Shown: positions 9,691 to 17,275, counted from the first letter of the stretch. The stretch: DNA of 64,000 nucleotides from Halonatronomonas betaini (GCF_015666175.1 NZ_JADPIE010000004.1:74118-138117), one strand, 5' to 3'. The notes: generated from the letters alone by a model not told the origin. A program made the numbers and translations.

Positions 9691-9753
9691 ATGTAAACCT
9701 GGCTACAATTTGATGATAAAAGCTGTTCTATGAGAATAGAACTTTGCTTATTA

Positions 9754-9782
9754 TTGTCTAAAACATAGTAAGTTGGTATATT
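9754..9782 (+). promoter_or_regulatory. Promoter of curli-like cluster A
   Basis: TTGTCT (9754-9759), 17-bp spacer, TATATT (9777-9782). The predicted transcript begins near 9789, about 16 bases before P1 of the riboswitch aptamer. Confidence 0.65.
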
Positions 9783-9804
9783 ATATATAGATTAAATAAT
9801 TTAC

Positions 9805-9900
9805 TCTTTGGAAGCAATGATCTATCATCCAATTTGGTCACCTGTAAAGGGTGGTGGGGAGCTAATGGTGAAACCGGCCAAAAAAACTAAATTCCAAAGA
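9805..9900 (+). promoter_or_regulatory. c-di-GMP-II-type riboswitch, cluster A
   Basis: P1 is TCTTTGGAA (9805-9813) with TTCCAAAGA (9892-9900), nine perfect pairs. P2 is CTATCATCC (9822-9830) with GGGTGGTGG (9849-9857). The P2 loop TCACC (9838-9842) can form a pseudoknot with GGTGA (9867-9871), and GGTC (9836-9839) can pair with GGCC (9876-9879). The 3' motif GGTGAAACCGGCC and the 5' CAATGA match what I recall of the c-di-GMP-II class (aptamer ending GTGCAACCGACC in Clostridium). A second copy at 55741 keeps all these elements with compensatory changes in P1 and P2. The 3' strand of P1 overlaps the start of the AGAGGAGG ribosome site (9898-9905), suggesting control of translation. The class assignment rests on recalled consensus, not on a covariance search. 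Confidence 0.75.
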
Positions 9901-9913
9901 GGAGGAATTGAAA

Positions 9914-10720
9914 ATGAGAAAAGCTTTAATTTTAGGTTTGGCGTTGGTGTTTGTATTAGGCATGACAACTATGGTGGGCGCTCACACTAATGGTCCATGG
10001 TATGTAGATACTTCCCCATATTTTAATTTAGAATTGGATTACAATGCAGAAATAATGCAACTTGGTAATAATGATACCGCTGCTATTGATCAGGATGGTG
10101 ATCACCATGCTTTTATAGGTCAGGGTATAGAAATCACACTTCCTGGTGAACCAGTAGGAGCCAGTGAAAATAGTGAAGCTTTTGTAGACCAGATGGGTGA
10201 CAATAATATGGCTGTTGTTGGTCAGAGAGGTATGAATAACTTCTCCAATATAGAGCAGTGGCGAGAAGATAATTATGCTGGTGTTGGTCAAGATGGAGAC
10301 GATATGATTGCTAACATTCATCAAAATGCTACAGACAGTTTTGTTCGTGTAAGTCAGTTTGGTGGAGCAGGTTCCGAAGCTGATATTACTCAATATGGTG
10401 ATTTGAATAGAATTAGAACTAGACAACAGGGTAATGACCATTTTGTTGACGTATATCAAGGCTGGGGAACTTATTTCAATTATGCAACAGTAGAACAAAA
10501 AGGTGATGGCCATGAAGCATATGTAACTCAGGGTGGCGGCGAAAGACTTGCTAATAGAAATGGAGTTTTAATTGATCAGGATGGAGAAGATAATTACGCT
10601 AAAGCTACTCAATTTGGTACTTTAAATGCAGCAGTTATTGAGCAGGACGCTATTGGACTATCAGCTGTTACTTTCCAAGATGGCGATAATAATGATGCTA
10701 ATATAAATCAATCAAATTAA
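9914..10720 (+). CDS. Major curlin-like amyloid subunit, cluster A
   Basis: This 268-residue protein has a signal peptide ending near VGAH. The mature part is built of curlin repeats of the form A.I.Q.G..N.A.I.Q (AAIDQDGDHH, ANIHQNATDS, ADITQYGDLN, AVIEQDAIG, ANINQSN), the strand-loop-strand units that stack into the amyloid core in CsgA. Several units are degenerate or spaced by inserts. Export through the CsgG pore of the same cluster and assembly on the cell surface are inferred. The ATG at 9914 is chosen because AGAGGAGG lies 8 bases upstream; a TTG at 9908 is too close. First gene of cluster A, directly under the riboswitch. Confidence 0.85.
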   Translation: MRKALILGLALVFVLGMTTMVGAHTNGPWYVDTSPYFNLELDYNAEIMQLGNNDTAAIDQDGDHHAFIGQGIEITLPGEPVGASENSEAFVDQMGDNNMAVVGQRGMNNFSNIEQWREDNYAGVGQDGDDMIANIHQNATDSFVRVSQFGGAGSEADITQYGDLNRIRTRQQGNDHFVDVYQGWGTYFNYATVEQKGDGHEAYVTQGGGERLANRNGVLIDQDGEDNYAKATQFGTLNAAVIEQDAIGLSAVTFQDGDNNDANINQSN

Positions 10721-10759
10721 ATAATAGACTATTTAACAATAACTAATTGATTTTAGGAG

Positions 10760-10802
10760 GCAGGCTGAATATAGAAGGAGATATATTCAGTCTGCTTCTT
10801 CT
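10760..10802 (+). terminator. Intra-operon hairpin, attenuator-like
   Basis: A 14-bp stem (10760-10773 with 10782-10795, one G-U) has an 8-base loop, followed by the weak pyrimidine tail TTCTTCT. It follows the major curlin gene, so it probably reduces read-through or stabilises the upstream message, making the first subunit the most abundant. Confidence 0.65.
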
Positions 10803-10829
10803 AGATTGTATTGATCGGGAGGTGTTCTA

Positions 10830-11510
10830 ATGGTCAATTTAAAAAGAATAATGATTGTTACTTTAATTGTTGCAGTAGCAATTGTTTTGACTGGTAATTT
10901 AATATATGCTGCTCCAAATGGTAATGGCATGGGCCCGGATGGAGACGGCCCTCCAGGCCAGGTTGATGAAAGACCTCCAGGTATTATTGGTCCTGGTGGC
11001 GGACCTGGATTTGAGTTTCCTGGTGGAGATGAATTTCCTGGCAATTTAAATCCATTTATCCCTGGTGATCCCGGGAATGGAGAACCAGGAAATGGTAGAC
11101 CTGGTAATGGTGATCCAGGTGATGACTATCACTGGGACTATGATTTTGAGCCGATTGCCTTTATCTATCAAGAAGGCGATGAAAATTATGGTCGAATTGA
11201 TCAACATGGTTCAGGTAACTGGGCTGGAATAAAACAGTTTGGTAATGATAATAATTCAACTATTGATCAATTTGGTGATGAGAACTTTGCCGGTATAGTT
11301 CAATTAGGGCATGGCAATGATTCCAGTATAAAACAGGATGGTAATAAAAACCTTGCTGGTATTGGCCAATTTGGCTATGATAATAATGCTGATATTGAGC
11401 AGGTAGGAAATTATAATAAAGCATCAATCACTCAATTCGGTGACAATAATCAGGCCAGTATTACGCAAAATGGCAATGGGCTTGACCTTGATATTAGTTT
11501 TAACTGGTAG
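10830..11510 (+). CDS. Curlin-repeat protein with Pro/Gly-rich spacer
   Basis: This 226-residue protein has a signal peptide (cleavage near IYAAPNG). A collagen-like low-complexity region of about 75 residues rich in Pro, Gly, Asp and Asn (PGNGEPGNGRPGNGDPG) follows. The C-terminal half is six or more very regular curlin repeats alternating IDQFGDEN- and IKQDGNKN-type units, ending DLDISFNW. The repeats are more regular than in the first curlin, so this could be a strong amyloid former or a cell-anchored subunit, with the flexible region as spacer. GGGAGG precedes the ATG at 10830. Second gene of cluster A; cluster B has no protein with this spacer. Confidence 0.85.
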   Translation: MVNLKRIMIVTLIVAVAIVLTGNLIYAAPNGNGMGPDGDGPPGQVDERPPGIIGPGGGPGFEFPGGDEFPGNLNPFIPGDPGNGEPGNGRPGNGDPGDDYHWDYDFEPIAFIYQEGDENYGRIDQHGSGNWAGIKQFGNDNNSTIDQFGDENFAGIVQLGHGNDSSIKQDGNKNLAGIGQFGYDNNADIEQVGNYNKASITQFGDNNQASITQNGNGLDLDISFNW

Positions 11511-11533
11511 AAATAATTGTGTGGATTTAATTT

Positions 11534-11589
11534 ATTTCCAAAATCGCTGCAAGAGATGCATTTTGCATGCCTGTGGCGGTTTTGGAAAT
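11534..11589 (+). other. Long intergenic hairpin in cluster A
   Basis: ATTTCCAAAATCGC (11534-11547) pairs with GCGGTTTTGGAAAT (11576-11589), 14 pairs with one G-U. An inner ATGCA/TGCAT hairpin lies in the loop. There is no T run, so RNA processing or message stabilisation is more likely than termination. Confidence 0.6.
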
Positions 11590-11615
11590 ACTTACTGAAA
11601 CGAGGAGGGTTAGAG

Positions 11616-12047
11616 ATGAAAAAATATGGATTAATAACTCTATTTGTATTGATATTTATTTTTACTGCTGTTAGTACAGCTGGAGCATTGAATTATACTA
11701 TGAGTTGGAGTTTTCAAAGCTTTAATAATCCCAATGCCAGACAGGTTAATATGAATATAGCTGAAACTCAGGCTGGAATGGTTGAAGAAATGGTTGATCC
11801 ATTAGAAAGATTTCAGGAGCAGTTTGAGCGGAGAATGATAAGCAGTATTCAAAGAAGCATAATTGAAAGAATTAGAGATGAAGATGCTGAAGGCCCAGCT
11901 GAAGGCAGTTATCAGGTTGGTGACCTTGAAATTACTATTTCTGAAGATCAATTAACTGGCGAAGTTACTTTAGATGTTGTTAATATAATTACCGGAGAGA
12001 GTACAACTATCAGTTATTCTGATGAATGGTTAGGTGGAGAATTTTAG
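11616..12047 (+). CDS. csgF: CsgF-like curli assembly factor, cluster A
   Basis: This 143-residue protein has a signal peptide ending near AGALN. The mature N terminus (YTMSWSFQSFNNPNARQ) matches the CsgF signature in which an aromatic strand leads to F.NPN; in E. coli this segment plugs into the CsgG pore. The middle has the helical QEQFERRMISSIQRSI, and the end has the typical strand pair YQVGDLEITI ... TGEVTLDVVNIITGESTTI. CsgF links the CsgG channel to the nucleator at the surface. The length is close to E. coli CsgF. The ATG at 11616 is chosen by GAGGAGGG upstream; an in-frame upstream extension overlaps the intergenic hairpin. Its paralogue is at 59571. Confidence 0.88.
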   Translation: MKKYGLITLFVLIFIFTAVSTAGALNYTMSWSFQSFNNPNARQVNMNIAETQAGMVEEMVDPLERFQEQFERRMISSIQRSIIERIRDEDAEGPAEGSYQVGDLEITISEDQLTGEVTLDVVNIITGESTTISYSDEWLGGEF

Positions 12048-12101
12048 AGTGGAGGATTTTAGATAAGTTTTATTAATCAATAAATTCCGGGGTGAATGAT
12101 T

Positions 12102-12425
12102 ATGAACAAATTGATTTTAATTATTTTTATTTCAATTATAATAATTGGCGCTACTGACATCCAGGCCCTGGAATTAGAATACAGCAGCGTGGTCTATGAG
12201 ATAGATGAAGAGTTTAATATTGTTATCTCACTGGGTTTGGACTGGCAGGGTTTTATTTATCAAGAGGGGGGACATAATTTCTTCTTAATTTATCAGAGAG
12301 ATGAGGATAATTATTTTAGCATTAAACAGGAGGGTGAAAATAATCGAGCAGCTATAATTCAGCAGGGTAGTGGAAATACTGCTGTTATCAATCAGTCAGG
12401 TAGTAATAATGAGGAGGCAGATTAA
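12102..12425 (+). CDS. Minor curlin/nucleator-like protein, cluster A
   Basis: This 107-residue protein has a signal peptide ending near IQALE. A non-repeat segment (about residues 25-50) is followed by a short run of curlin repeats (GFIYQEGGHN, FSIKQEGENN, AAIIQQGSGN, AVINQSGSNN). By its small size, few repeats and position next to CsgF it may act as a CsgB-like nucleator; this is inference. ATG at 12102 is preferred because CCGGGGTG lies 7 bases upstream; the ATG at 12096 is too close. Its end carries the GAGGAGG ribosome site of the next gene, implying translational coupling. The paralogue is at 58639. Confidence 0.75.
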   Translation: MNKLILIIFISIIIIGATDIQALELEYSSVVYEIDEEFNIVISLGLDWQGFIYQEGGHNFFLIYQRDEDNYFSIKQEGENNRAAIIQQGSGNTAVINQSGSNNEEAD

Positions 12426-12426
12426 A

Positions 12427-12945
12427 ATGAATAAAAGATTATTATATATTACAGGTTTTATCCTTTTGATATTTTCATTAATAGTTTTCCCAGTTAGGGC
12501 TGAAGATGATCTTGAAACAAGGCTTGAATTGATTGCAGCTTCCCAGAGATTAGAGCAGGAGGGGCATGAAGCTGAACTTCCTGCCAGACATCAATTCGGA
12601 TTCTCGTTTACTAATTTTAGATCTGGCAGTAATATGATGAACCCTGGAGTCAGACTTGAAAATCAGTTAACTGATTTAGGAGGTAGGCCATTAAAGCTTA
12701 TTACTGAGGCCTATTATATAAGAGCTGCCAGTGATTTTTCTGGTTTTATCTCATTAGCCTTTGAACCTCATGAGTTAGTATATTTCGGTGCCGGTGGAGC
12801 TATTGATTCTCAGGCTGATTATCAGGCTTTTGCTGGAGTTAATATCACTGAAAATATATTTGTTGAAGCTAAGGTTATTAATTCAGGAGAAGATTCTGAT
12901 GATATAAATGTTTATTTCTCAACTGGTTTTAAGATTGGATTTTAA
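12427..12945 (+). CDS. Curli-linked small barrel-like exported protein, cluster A
   Basis: This 172-residue protein has a signal peptide ending near VRAED. A helical segment (LETRLELIAASQRLEQEG) is followed by alternating beta-strand patterns (HQFGFSFTNF, KLITEAYYIRAASDF, YFGAGGAIDS, FVEAKVIN) and a terminal Phe (FKIGF). This suggests a small outer-membrane barrel. It is not CsgE by length or motif, and I recognise no named family. It overlaps the ribosome site of the minor curlin and has a clear paralogue in cluster B (59022), so it is a conserved component of the system. Its role is unknown: assembly platform, pore partner or surface anchor are possibilities. Confidence 0.7.
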   Translation: MNKRLLYITGFILLIFSLIVFPVRAEDDLETRLELIAASQRLEQEGHEAELPARHQFGFSFTNFRSGSNMMNPGVRLENQLTDLGGRPLKLITEAYYIRAASDFSGFISLAFEPHELVYFGAGGAIDSQADYQAFAGVNITENIFVEAKVINSGEDSDDINVYFSTGFKIGF

Positions 12946-13002
12946 TATATCTTGATATTTTAATAAATTTAGTGATTATTTCTCACAAGGGAGGTTGTAT
13001 TT

Positions 13003-13821
13003 ATGAAGACTTTGCAGAAAAGATACTTTATACCGGCTTTACTAGTTTTATTAATGGTCGGCCTTTTAATAAATATGAGTTCAGCGGCTGCGTTATCCAG
13101 TGAGGAGATTGCTGATTTATCTCCTGAAGAGGCTGAAGCTATTATGGGTGAGATTTTAGAGCAATCTGATGAGATTATGAGCTCAACCCCTAATGTTACT
13201 GTTGCTACCCAGCTTTTAGCTTCATTACCTGAGAGGGAAGACAAGCCTGCTATTGCAGTTTATAAAATTGAAGATAAGACAGGTCAGGTAAAGGATATGG
13301 GGGCTTCAGTTGTAACCCAGGGAGCCACTGATATGATGATTACTGCTCTAGAAAGGTCGAGGCAGTTTGAGGTTATCAGTCGTGCCGGGTTTAATGATTT
13401 TATGAATGAGCAGAATCTTCAATCCAATGATCGGTTTGCATTTGGTGAGGGCCCTGAATTAGGCGAACTAACAGGAACTGATTATATTATCGAGGGGGCT
13501 GTTACAGAGTATCAGGTTGATAAAAGTACCGGTGGGACTGGTTTATCAATTGGAGGTCTCGGTGGCACAAGTGAATATGCCAGAGCGACAACAGCTATTG
13601 ATGTCAGGCTTGTTGATACGACAACAGCTGAAGTCGTCTGGTCAGAGAGTTTGAAAGGAGAAATCCTTGGTGAGAAGGTTGGTCTTCAGGCATTTTCATT
13701 TATGGGTGATAATGTAGTCGAATTTGAAACTGGCCAGGGCAAGCAGGAAGTAATTAATATGGTAGTTAGAACACTGCTTGAGGAAGCTGTATTTAAGATG
13801 GCTGAGAGTGGAGCCATTTAA
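13003..13821 (+). CDS. csgG: CsgG-family curli secretion pore, cluster A
   Basis: This 272-residue protein has a signal peptide (about residues 1-30). The CsgG core follows: PAIAVYKIEDKTGQ, VVTQGATDMMITALERSRQFEVISR, LTGTDYIIEGAVTEYQVDKSTGG, AIDVRLVDTTTAEVVWS and a C-terminal helix VINMVVRTLLEEAVF. In E. coli nine CsgG subunits form the outer-membrane channel for curli subunits. Two differences are visible: there is no lipobox Cys, and the loop between TGQ and GAT is about four residues shorter than in E. coli and lacks its aromatic constriction residues. Last gene of cluster A; its closest relatives here are at 60039 and 60895. Confidence 0.88.
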   Translation: MKTLQKRYFIPALLVLLMVGLLINMSSAAALSSEEIADLSPEEAEAIMGEILEQSDEIMSSTPNVTVATQLLASLPEREDKPAIAVYKIEDKTGQVKDMGASVVTQGATDMMITALERSRQFEVISRAGFNDFMNEQNLQSNDRFAFGEGPELGELTGTDYIIEGAVTEYQVDKSTGGTGLSIGGLGGTSEYARATTAIDVRLVDTTTAEVVWSESLKGEILGEKVGLQAFSFMGDNVVEFETGQGKQEVINMVVRTLLEEAVFKMAESGAI

Positions 13822-13882
13822 AGGCAAGCTTTATAATGGTTTTTAAAAATATAAAAAGTTGATAAAATAGATTTTTGATGCT

Positions 13883-13911
13883 GGCTCCCCTTGAGGGAGC
13901 TTATTTTTTGT
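13883..13911 (+). terminator. Rho-independent terminator of cluster A
   Basis: GCTCCC pairs with GGGAGC around a short loop, followed by TTATTTTTTG. It closes the operon after csgG. Confidence 0.85.
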
Positions 13912-14034
13912 TTTTGGATGATTTTTTGAAGTATTATCTAATATTTATCAGTTATTTTAAAGGATTATTCATTGATTAAGTAGAATATTATAATATAAAG
14001 GGGAAGATTTTAAAACAGGTTAGGGGGAGTTTAC

Positions 14035-15441
14035 ATGAAAAAAGTTATAATAATTGTTATGGCAGTACTTTTACTTATTGGCCTTGCTGGTTTTGGGGCT
14101 CAGATTCAGGCTGATAGAGGCTCAATTCCTTTTCGGCCACAGGTTAGAATTTATGAACCGCTGCAGCAGGCTATTATTGCCTGGAATGGCGAGGATCAGA
14201 TTTTGATATTATCGACTGATTTGTATGCATCAGAACCGACAAAAGTTCTGGAGGTTATTCCTTTGCCAGCAGAACCAGAGGTTACAGAGGCTGATCCTGA
14301 AATTTATCAGAAGGTCCATAACTTATATGCTGAAGAATTATATCAGACATTTACTTCATTGAGACGGGATGGAAGTAGTGGTGCTGGAGCAGTGGAACCA
14401 GCTGGAGAGGTGACCTTTCAGGAGAAGATTGGGGCCCATGATATCTCAGTTACCAGGGTTAATCGACCTGAAGAATTTGTTAACTGGGTTAATGAATATT
14501 TAACTTCACAGGAAGTTGATAACCCAACAATTCCAGAGGTTCTGGCTGAGGTAATTGTTGAATATATTGAAGATGGCTTTGACTGGTTTGTTTTTTCTGT
14601 TGTTGAGCTCACAGAAGAGCCTCATTCCCAGGAGGCAATCCAGTATCGATTTGAGTCTGATTCAGCTTATTTTCCATTAAAGATCACCAGAACCGAATCT
14701 GGAAGTACTGAGCTTGAAATCATGGCTTTTATGCCCCCCAAACAGATTGACCGGGAGGCAAGTAGAACACTCAACTTTTTGCCGACTAATGTGCCGGTAA
14801 TAGTTAATAATTTAAAGATATCAGAGATTGATGAAGAGCTCGGTCAGTTGATGTCTAATTATGATGATTCAGCACTCCACCACTGGTATATCCAGGGGGA
14901 GTTGAGTCAGTTCCAGGAAGATTTAGTTGTAACAGTTCCAACTCCTTCTGAAGATGAATTGGTTTATTATCAGGAGATTCCTTACCATAATATAAGAGAG
15001 TCTGATCTGGGTGATGTGCTTTCTTTAAAAGATGAGCTCAGTGATCGAGAGATTGAAATGCTCTCAGGTGAAATAATTGTACAGCCACTTTCAGATGAGA
15101 CATTTTTGACAGGCCCATTTATTGATGGTGCTTTAATTCTTAATCCTTATACAGGCAGGACAGTTGTCGGTTATCAGAATTTACTAGATAAGGAAGTTGA
15201 TTTATATGGATATTATCTTGAAGAAGTTGAGTTTGATCTTCTTAATCTAACAGGCCTGCCAGATTTTTTTGAAAGGGAGATCAGATTTGGAATTATGAGT
15301 GAAGATGACAGATATTTTAATCTGCCAGCATTTTATTTAACTGATGTCGATGGGTTTGTGCAACTTTGTGGCGAGGCGCTTTACCTGGAATCTGGATCTT
15401 TTATGGCTTCAACAAATTGTTTCTGGCATCCTGAAGAATAA
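14035..15441 (+). CDS. DUF2330-like exported protein
   Basis: This 468-residue protein has a signal peptide ending near IQADRG. The N-terminal third has IPFRPQVRIYEPLQQAIIAWNG, LILSTDLYASEPTKVLEVIPLP and a later FPLKITRTESG. These match my memory of the DUF2330 family, whose function is unknown and whose members are often extracytoplasmic. There is no C-terminal anchor. AGGGGGAG precedes the ATG. It follows the curli terminator and has its own transcription unit; a link with the curli system is not shown. Confidence 0.6.
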   Translation: MKKVIIIVMAVLLLIGLAGFGAQIQADRGSIPFRPQVRIYEPLQQAIIAWNGEDQILILSTDLYASEPTKVLEVIPLPAEPEVTEADPEIYQKVHNLYAEELYQTFTSLRRDGSSGAGAVEPAGEVTFQEKIGAHDISVTRVNRPEEFVNWVNEYLTSQEVDNPTIPEVLAEVIVEYIEDGFDWFVFSVVELTEEPHSQEAIQYRFESDSAYFPLKITRTESGSTELEIMAFMPPKQIDREASRTLNFLPTNVPVIVNNLKISEIDEELGQLMSNYDDSALHHWYIQGELSQFQEDLVVTVPTPSEDELVYYQEIPYHNIRESDLGDVLSLKDELSDREIEMLSGEIIVQPLSDETFLTGPFIDGALILNPYTGRTVVGYQNLLDKEVDLYGYYLEEVEFDLLNLTGLPDFFEREIRFGIMSEDDRYFNLPAFYLTDVDGFVQLCGEALYLESGSFMASTNCFWHPEE

Positions 15442-15492
15442 TACTTTATAATAAACATAAGCTTGACTATAATTATAACTGGAGGCGATAAA

Positions 15493-15747
15493 ATGAGTGA
15501 TAATATGGATAAGTTTTTTGAAGATGTCTTTAAAAAATTCGATAAAGATATAGTTGATAGAATTTTACTTATGATTCAGAATGACCGTGAGTTGATGGAT
15601 AAATATTTAAAGCAGGTTGCAAATAGCAGCAAGGAGACTGTCAACGATGCCTTAAGTAAAAAGATTGAGGAAAAGTATGATCTTCAGTTTAAAGGGAAAA
15701 ACTACCAGCCCAAGTCAACCCTGGCAACATATTACGAAGAACATTAA
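15493..15747 (+). CDS. Small acidic cytoplasmic protein, 84 residues
   Basis: The start ATG at 15493 follows GGAGGCG by 5 bases; a frame extending upstream to 15463 is not needed. The protein is mainly helical (MDKFFEDVFKKFDKDIVDRIL) with a C-terminal LQFKGKNYQPKSTL segment. It has no signal peptide or membrane segment. I do not recognise a family. A strong terminator follows. Confidence 0.65.
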   Translation: MSDNMDKFFEDVFKKFDKDIVDRILLMIQNDRELMDKYLKQVANSSKETVNDALSKKIEEKYDLQFKGKNYQPKSTLATYYEEH

Positions 15748-15784
15748 TGTCTGATAATTTAAACTTTTTATTTTTATTAAACAG

Positions 15785-15826
15785 CCCCTATCCCTTGATT
15801 TCAAAGAGGATAGGGGTTTTTAATTT
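15785..15826 (+). terminator. Rho-independent terminator
   Basis: CCCCTATCC (15785-15793) pairs with GGATAGGGG (15808-15816), followed by a T-rich tract. Confidence 0.88.
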
Positions 15827-15855
15827 TTTTATTTTCATAAAAAATAAAATTTTGT

Positions 15856-15883
15856 TTGACATCAATTAAAATTCTGTTACAAT
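15856..15883 (+). promoter_or_regulatory. Sigma-A promoter of the aminotransferase gene
   Basis: TTGACA (15856-15861), 16-bp spacer, TACAAT (15878-15883). Confidence 0.8.
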
Positions 15884-15943
15884 AGAGAGCAATACACATA
15901 TATTTTATTTAACTAAACTACTAAAGAGAAAGGGGGCTGTATC

Positions 15944-17152
15944 ATGCAGTTATCAAAAAAGATGGAAAACTTAGGAACAGAAGTAGCATTTGATGTGTTA
16001 GAAGAGGTGGCAAATCTAACCACGGCAGGAAGAGATATTATTAGTTTAGCAATAGGGGAGCCTAACTTTACGACACCTGAAGTTATCAAAGAAGCTGGAG
16101 TGGCTGCAATTAGAAATGATAAGACTGGATACAGCCCTTCTGCAGGAATTTCAGAATTGAGAGAAAGAGTAGCCGAGTATTTATCTGAAACTAGAGATAT
16201 AGATTATTTATCATCTGAGACTATCGTTGCGCCTGGAGCTAAGCCTTTGATTTTTTATGGTTTACTTGCCTTAGTAGAACCAGGTATGGAGGTTATATAC
16301 CCGAATCCCGGGTTTCCTATTTATGAGTCAGTTATTGAATTATTAGGTGGGATTCCTGTGCCTTTACCTCTGAGAGCTGAAAATAACTTTGAGTTTTCTC
16401 TGTCTGAATTAAAGGAGCTGATATCCCCGAATACCGGTGGTATTATTATTAACTCACCTCATAACCCAACAGGCTCTATTATTTCCAGAGAAAAGCTGGC
16501 CCTTTTGGCCGATGAAATTATCAAGCACGATCTCTGGGCTATTTCAGACGAAGTTTATTCAGAACTGGTTTATATTGATGAGGCTTTTAGTCTGGCAGGC
16601 CTGCCAGGTATGCAAGAAAGAACTTTATTAATCGATAGTTTTTCAAAATCATATGCTATGACTGGCTGGAGAATAGGTTTTGCCGGTGGCAGTAAAGAAT
16701 TAATCGATGGAATAAGTAAATTAATTACAAATTCTGTCTCATGTACTGCGACTTTTACTCAACTGGCAGCCCTAACAGCTTTAGAAGAAGCACGAGATGA
16801 TCTTGATCAGATGAAGAAGAAGCTAGAAGAGCGGAGGGATCTGGTCTGGCGACATCTCAATAGAATTCCTGGCCTTAGTTGCCAGAAACCAGCCGGTTCC
16901 TACTACTTTTATGCTGATGTAACTGATATCTGCAAAAATTTGAATTTAGCAGGTTCAGAAGAATTACAAAAGTATTTACTTAAAGAGGCAGGAGTTGCTC
17001 TGCTCCATCGGGAATGTTTTGGCGATAAATTCCCAGGAGAAGATCGGGAATATATCAGGTTATCCTTTGCCAGTTGTTCAAAGGATAGGTTAAAAGAAGC
17101 AATTTCCAGGATTGAAAGAGCTGTTACCACTCCTAAATCTCAGGTAAGTTAA
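15944..17152 (+). CDS. Class I PLP-dependent aminotransferase (aspartate-type)
   Basis: This 402-residue protein is a fold-type I aminotransferase. It shows IGEPNFTTPEVI for substrate binding, PGFPIYE, NSPHNPTG, SDEVYSEL and the PLP lysine K235 in SFSKSYAMTGWRIGF. The closest functional class is aspartate or branched/aromatic 2-oxoacid aminotransferase; the exact substrate cannot be read from sequence. It precedes the glutamate-synthase-like gene and the branched-chain set, so transfer of glutamate nitrogen to 2-oxo acids is a reasonable inference. A terminator separates it from the following genes. Confidence 0.85.
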   Translation: MQLSKKMENLGTEVAFDVLEEVANLTTAGRDIISLAIGEPNFTTPEVIKEAGVAAIRNDKTGYSPSAGISELRERVAEYLSETRDIDYLSSETIVAPGAKPLIFYGLLALVEPGMEVIYPNPGFPIYESVIELLGGIPVPLPLRAENNFEFSLSELKELISPNTGGIIINSPHNPTGSIISREKLALLADEIIKHDLWAISDEVYSELVYIDEAFSLAGLPGMQERTLLIDSFSKSYAMTGWRIGFAGGSKELIDGISKLITNSVSCTATFTQLAALTALEEARDDLDQMKKKLEERRDLVWRHLNRIPGLSCQKPAGSYYFYADVTDICKNLNLAGSEELQKYLLKEAGVALLHRECFGDKFPGEDREYIRLSFASCSKDRLKEAISRIERAVTTPKSQVS

Positions 17153-17205
17153 GATAATTAGGTCAAATAGCGTCCAATTTAATATAAGTTTTAGTAATTT
17201 TTTAG

Positions 17206-17250
17206 ACCCTCCGTTAGTGCATTTTATGCATGCGGAGGGTTTTGTTTTTT
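17206..17250 (+). terminator. Terminator between aminotransferase and glutamate-synthase-like genes
   Basis: ACCCTCCG (17206-17213) pairs with CGGAGGGT (17233-17240), with an inner TGCAT/ATGCA stem, then TTTGTTTTTT. I see no T-box or leader peptide before it. Confidence 0.82.
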
Positions 17251-17275
17251 AAATATCACATCAGGAGGAATTATT

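Noticed and set aside
9805-9900. c-di-GMP-I (GEMM) riboswitch
   Set aside because: The class I core strings (CACGCACAGGGCAAACC and GGGACGCAAAGCC types) are absent; the class II pattern fits better.
9808-9990. Open frame of about 60 codons across the leader of curli cluster A
   Set aside because: It lies on the riboswitch aptamer, has no ribosome site and runs out of frame into the curlin gene.
10028-10513. Minus-strand open frame of 161 codons inside the first curlin gene
   Set aside because: It is an antisense shadow of the repetitive curlin coding pattern, with low-complexity Ile/Thr/Asn composition and no ribosome site.
12427-12945. CsgE assignment for the protein between nucleator and csgG
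   Set aside because: It is longer than CsgE, shows a barrel pattern with terminal Phe and has none of the CsgE sequence features I know.
17153-17275. T-box or leader-peptide attenuator before the branched-chain genes
   Set aside because: There is no T-box core or Leu/Val/Ile-rich leader peptide; only a simple terminator of the preceding gene is seen.
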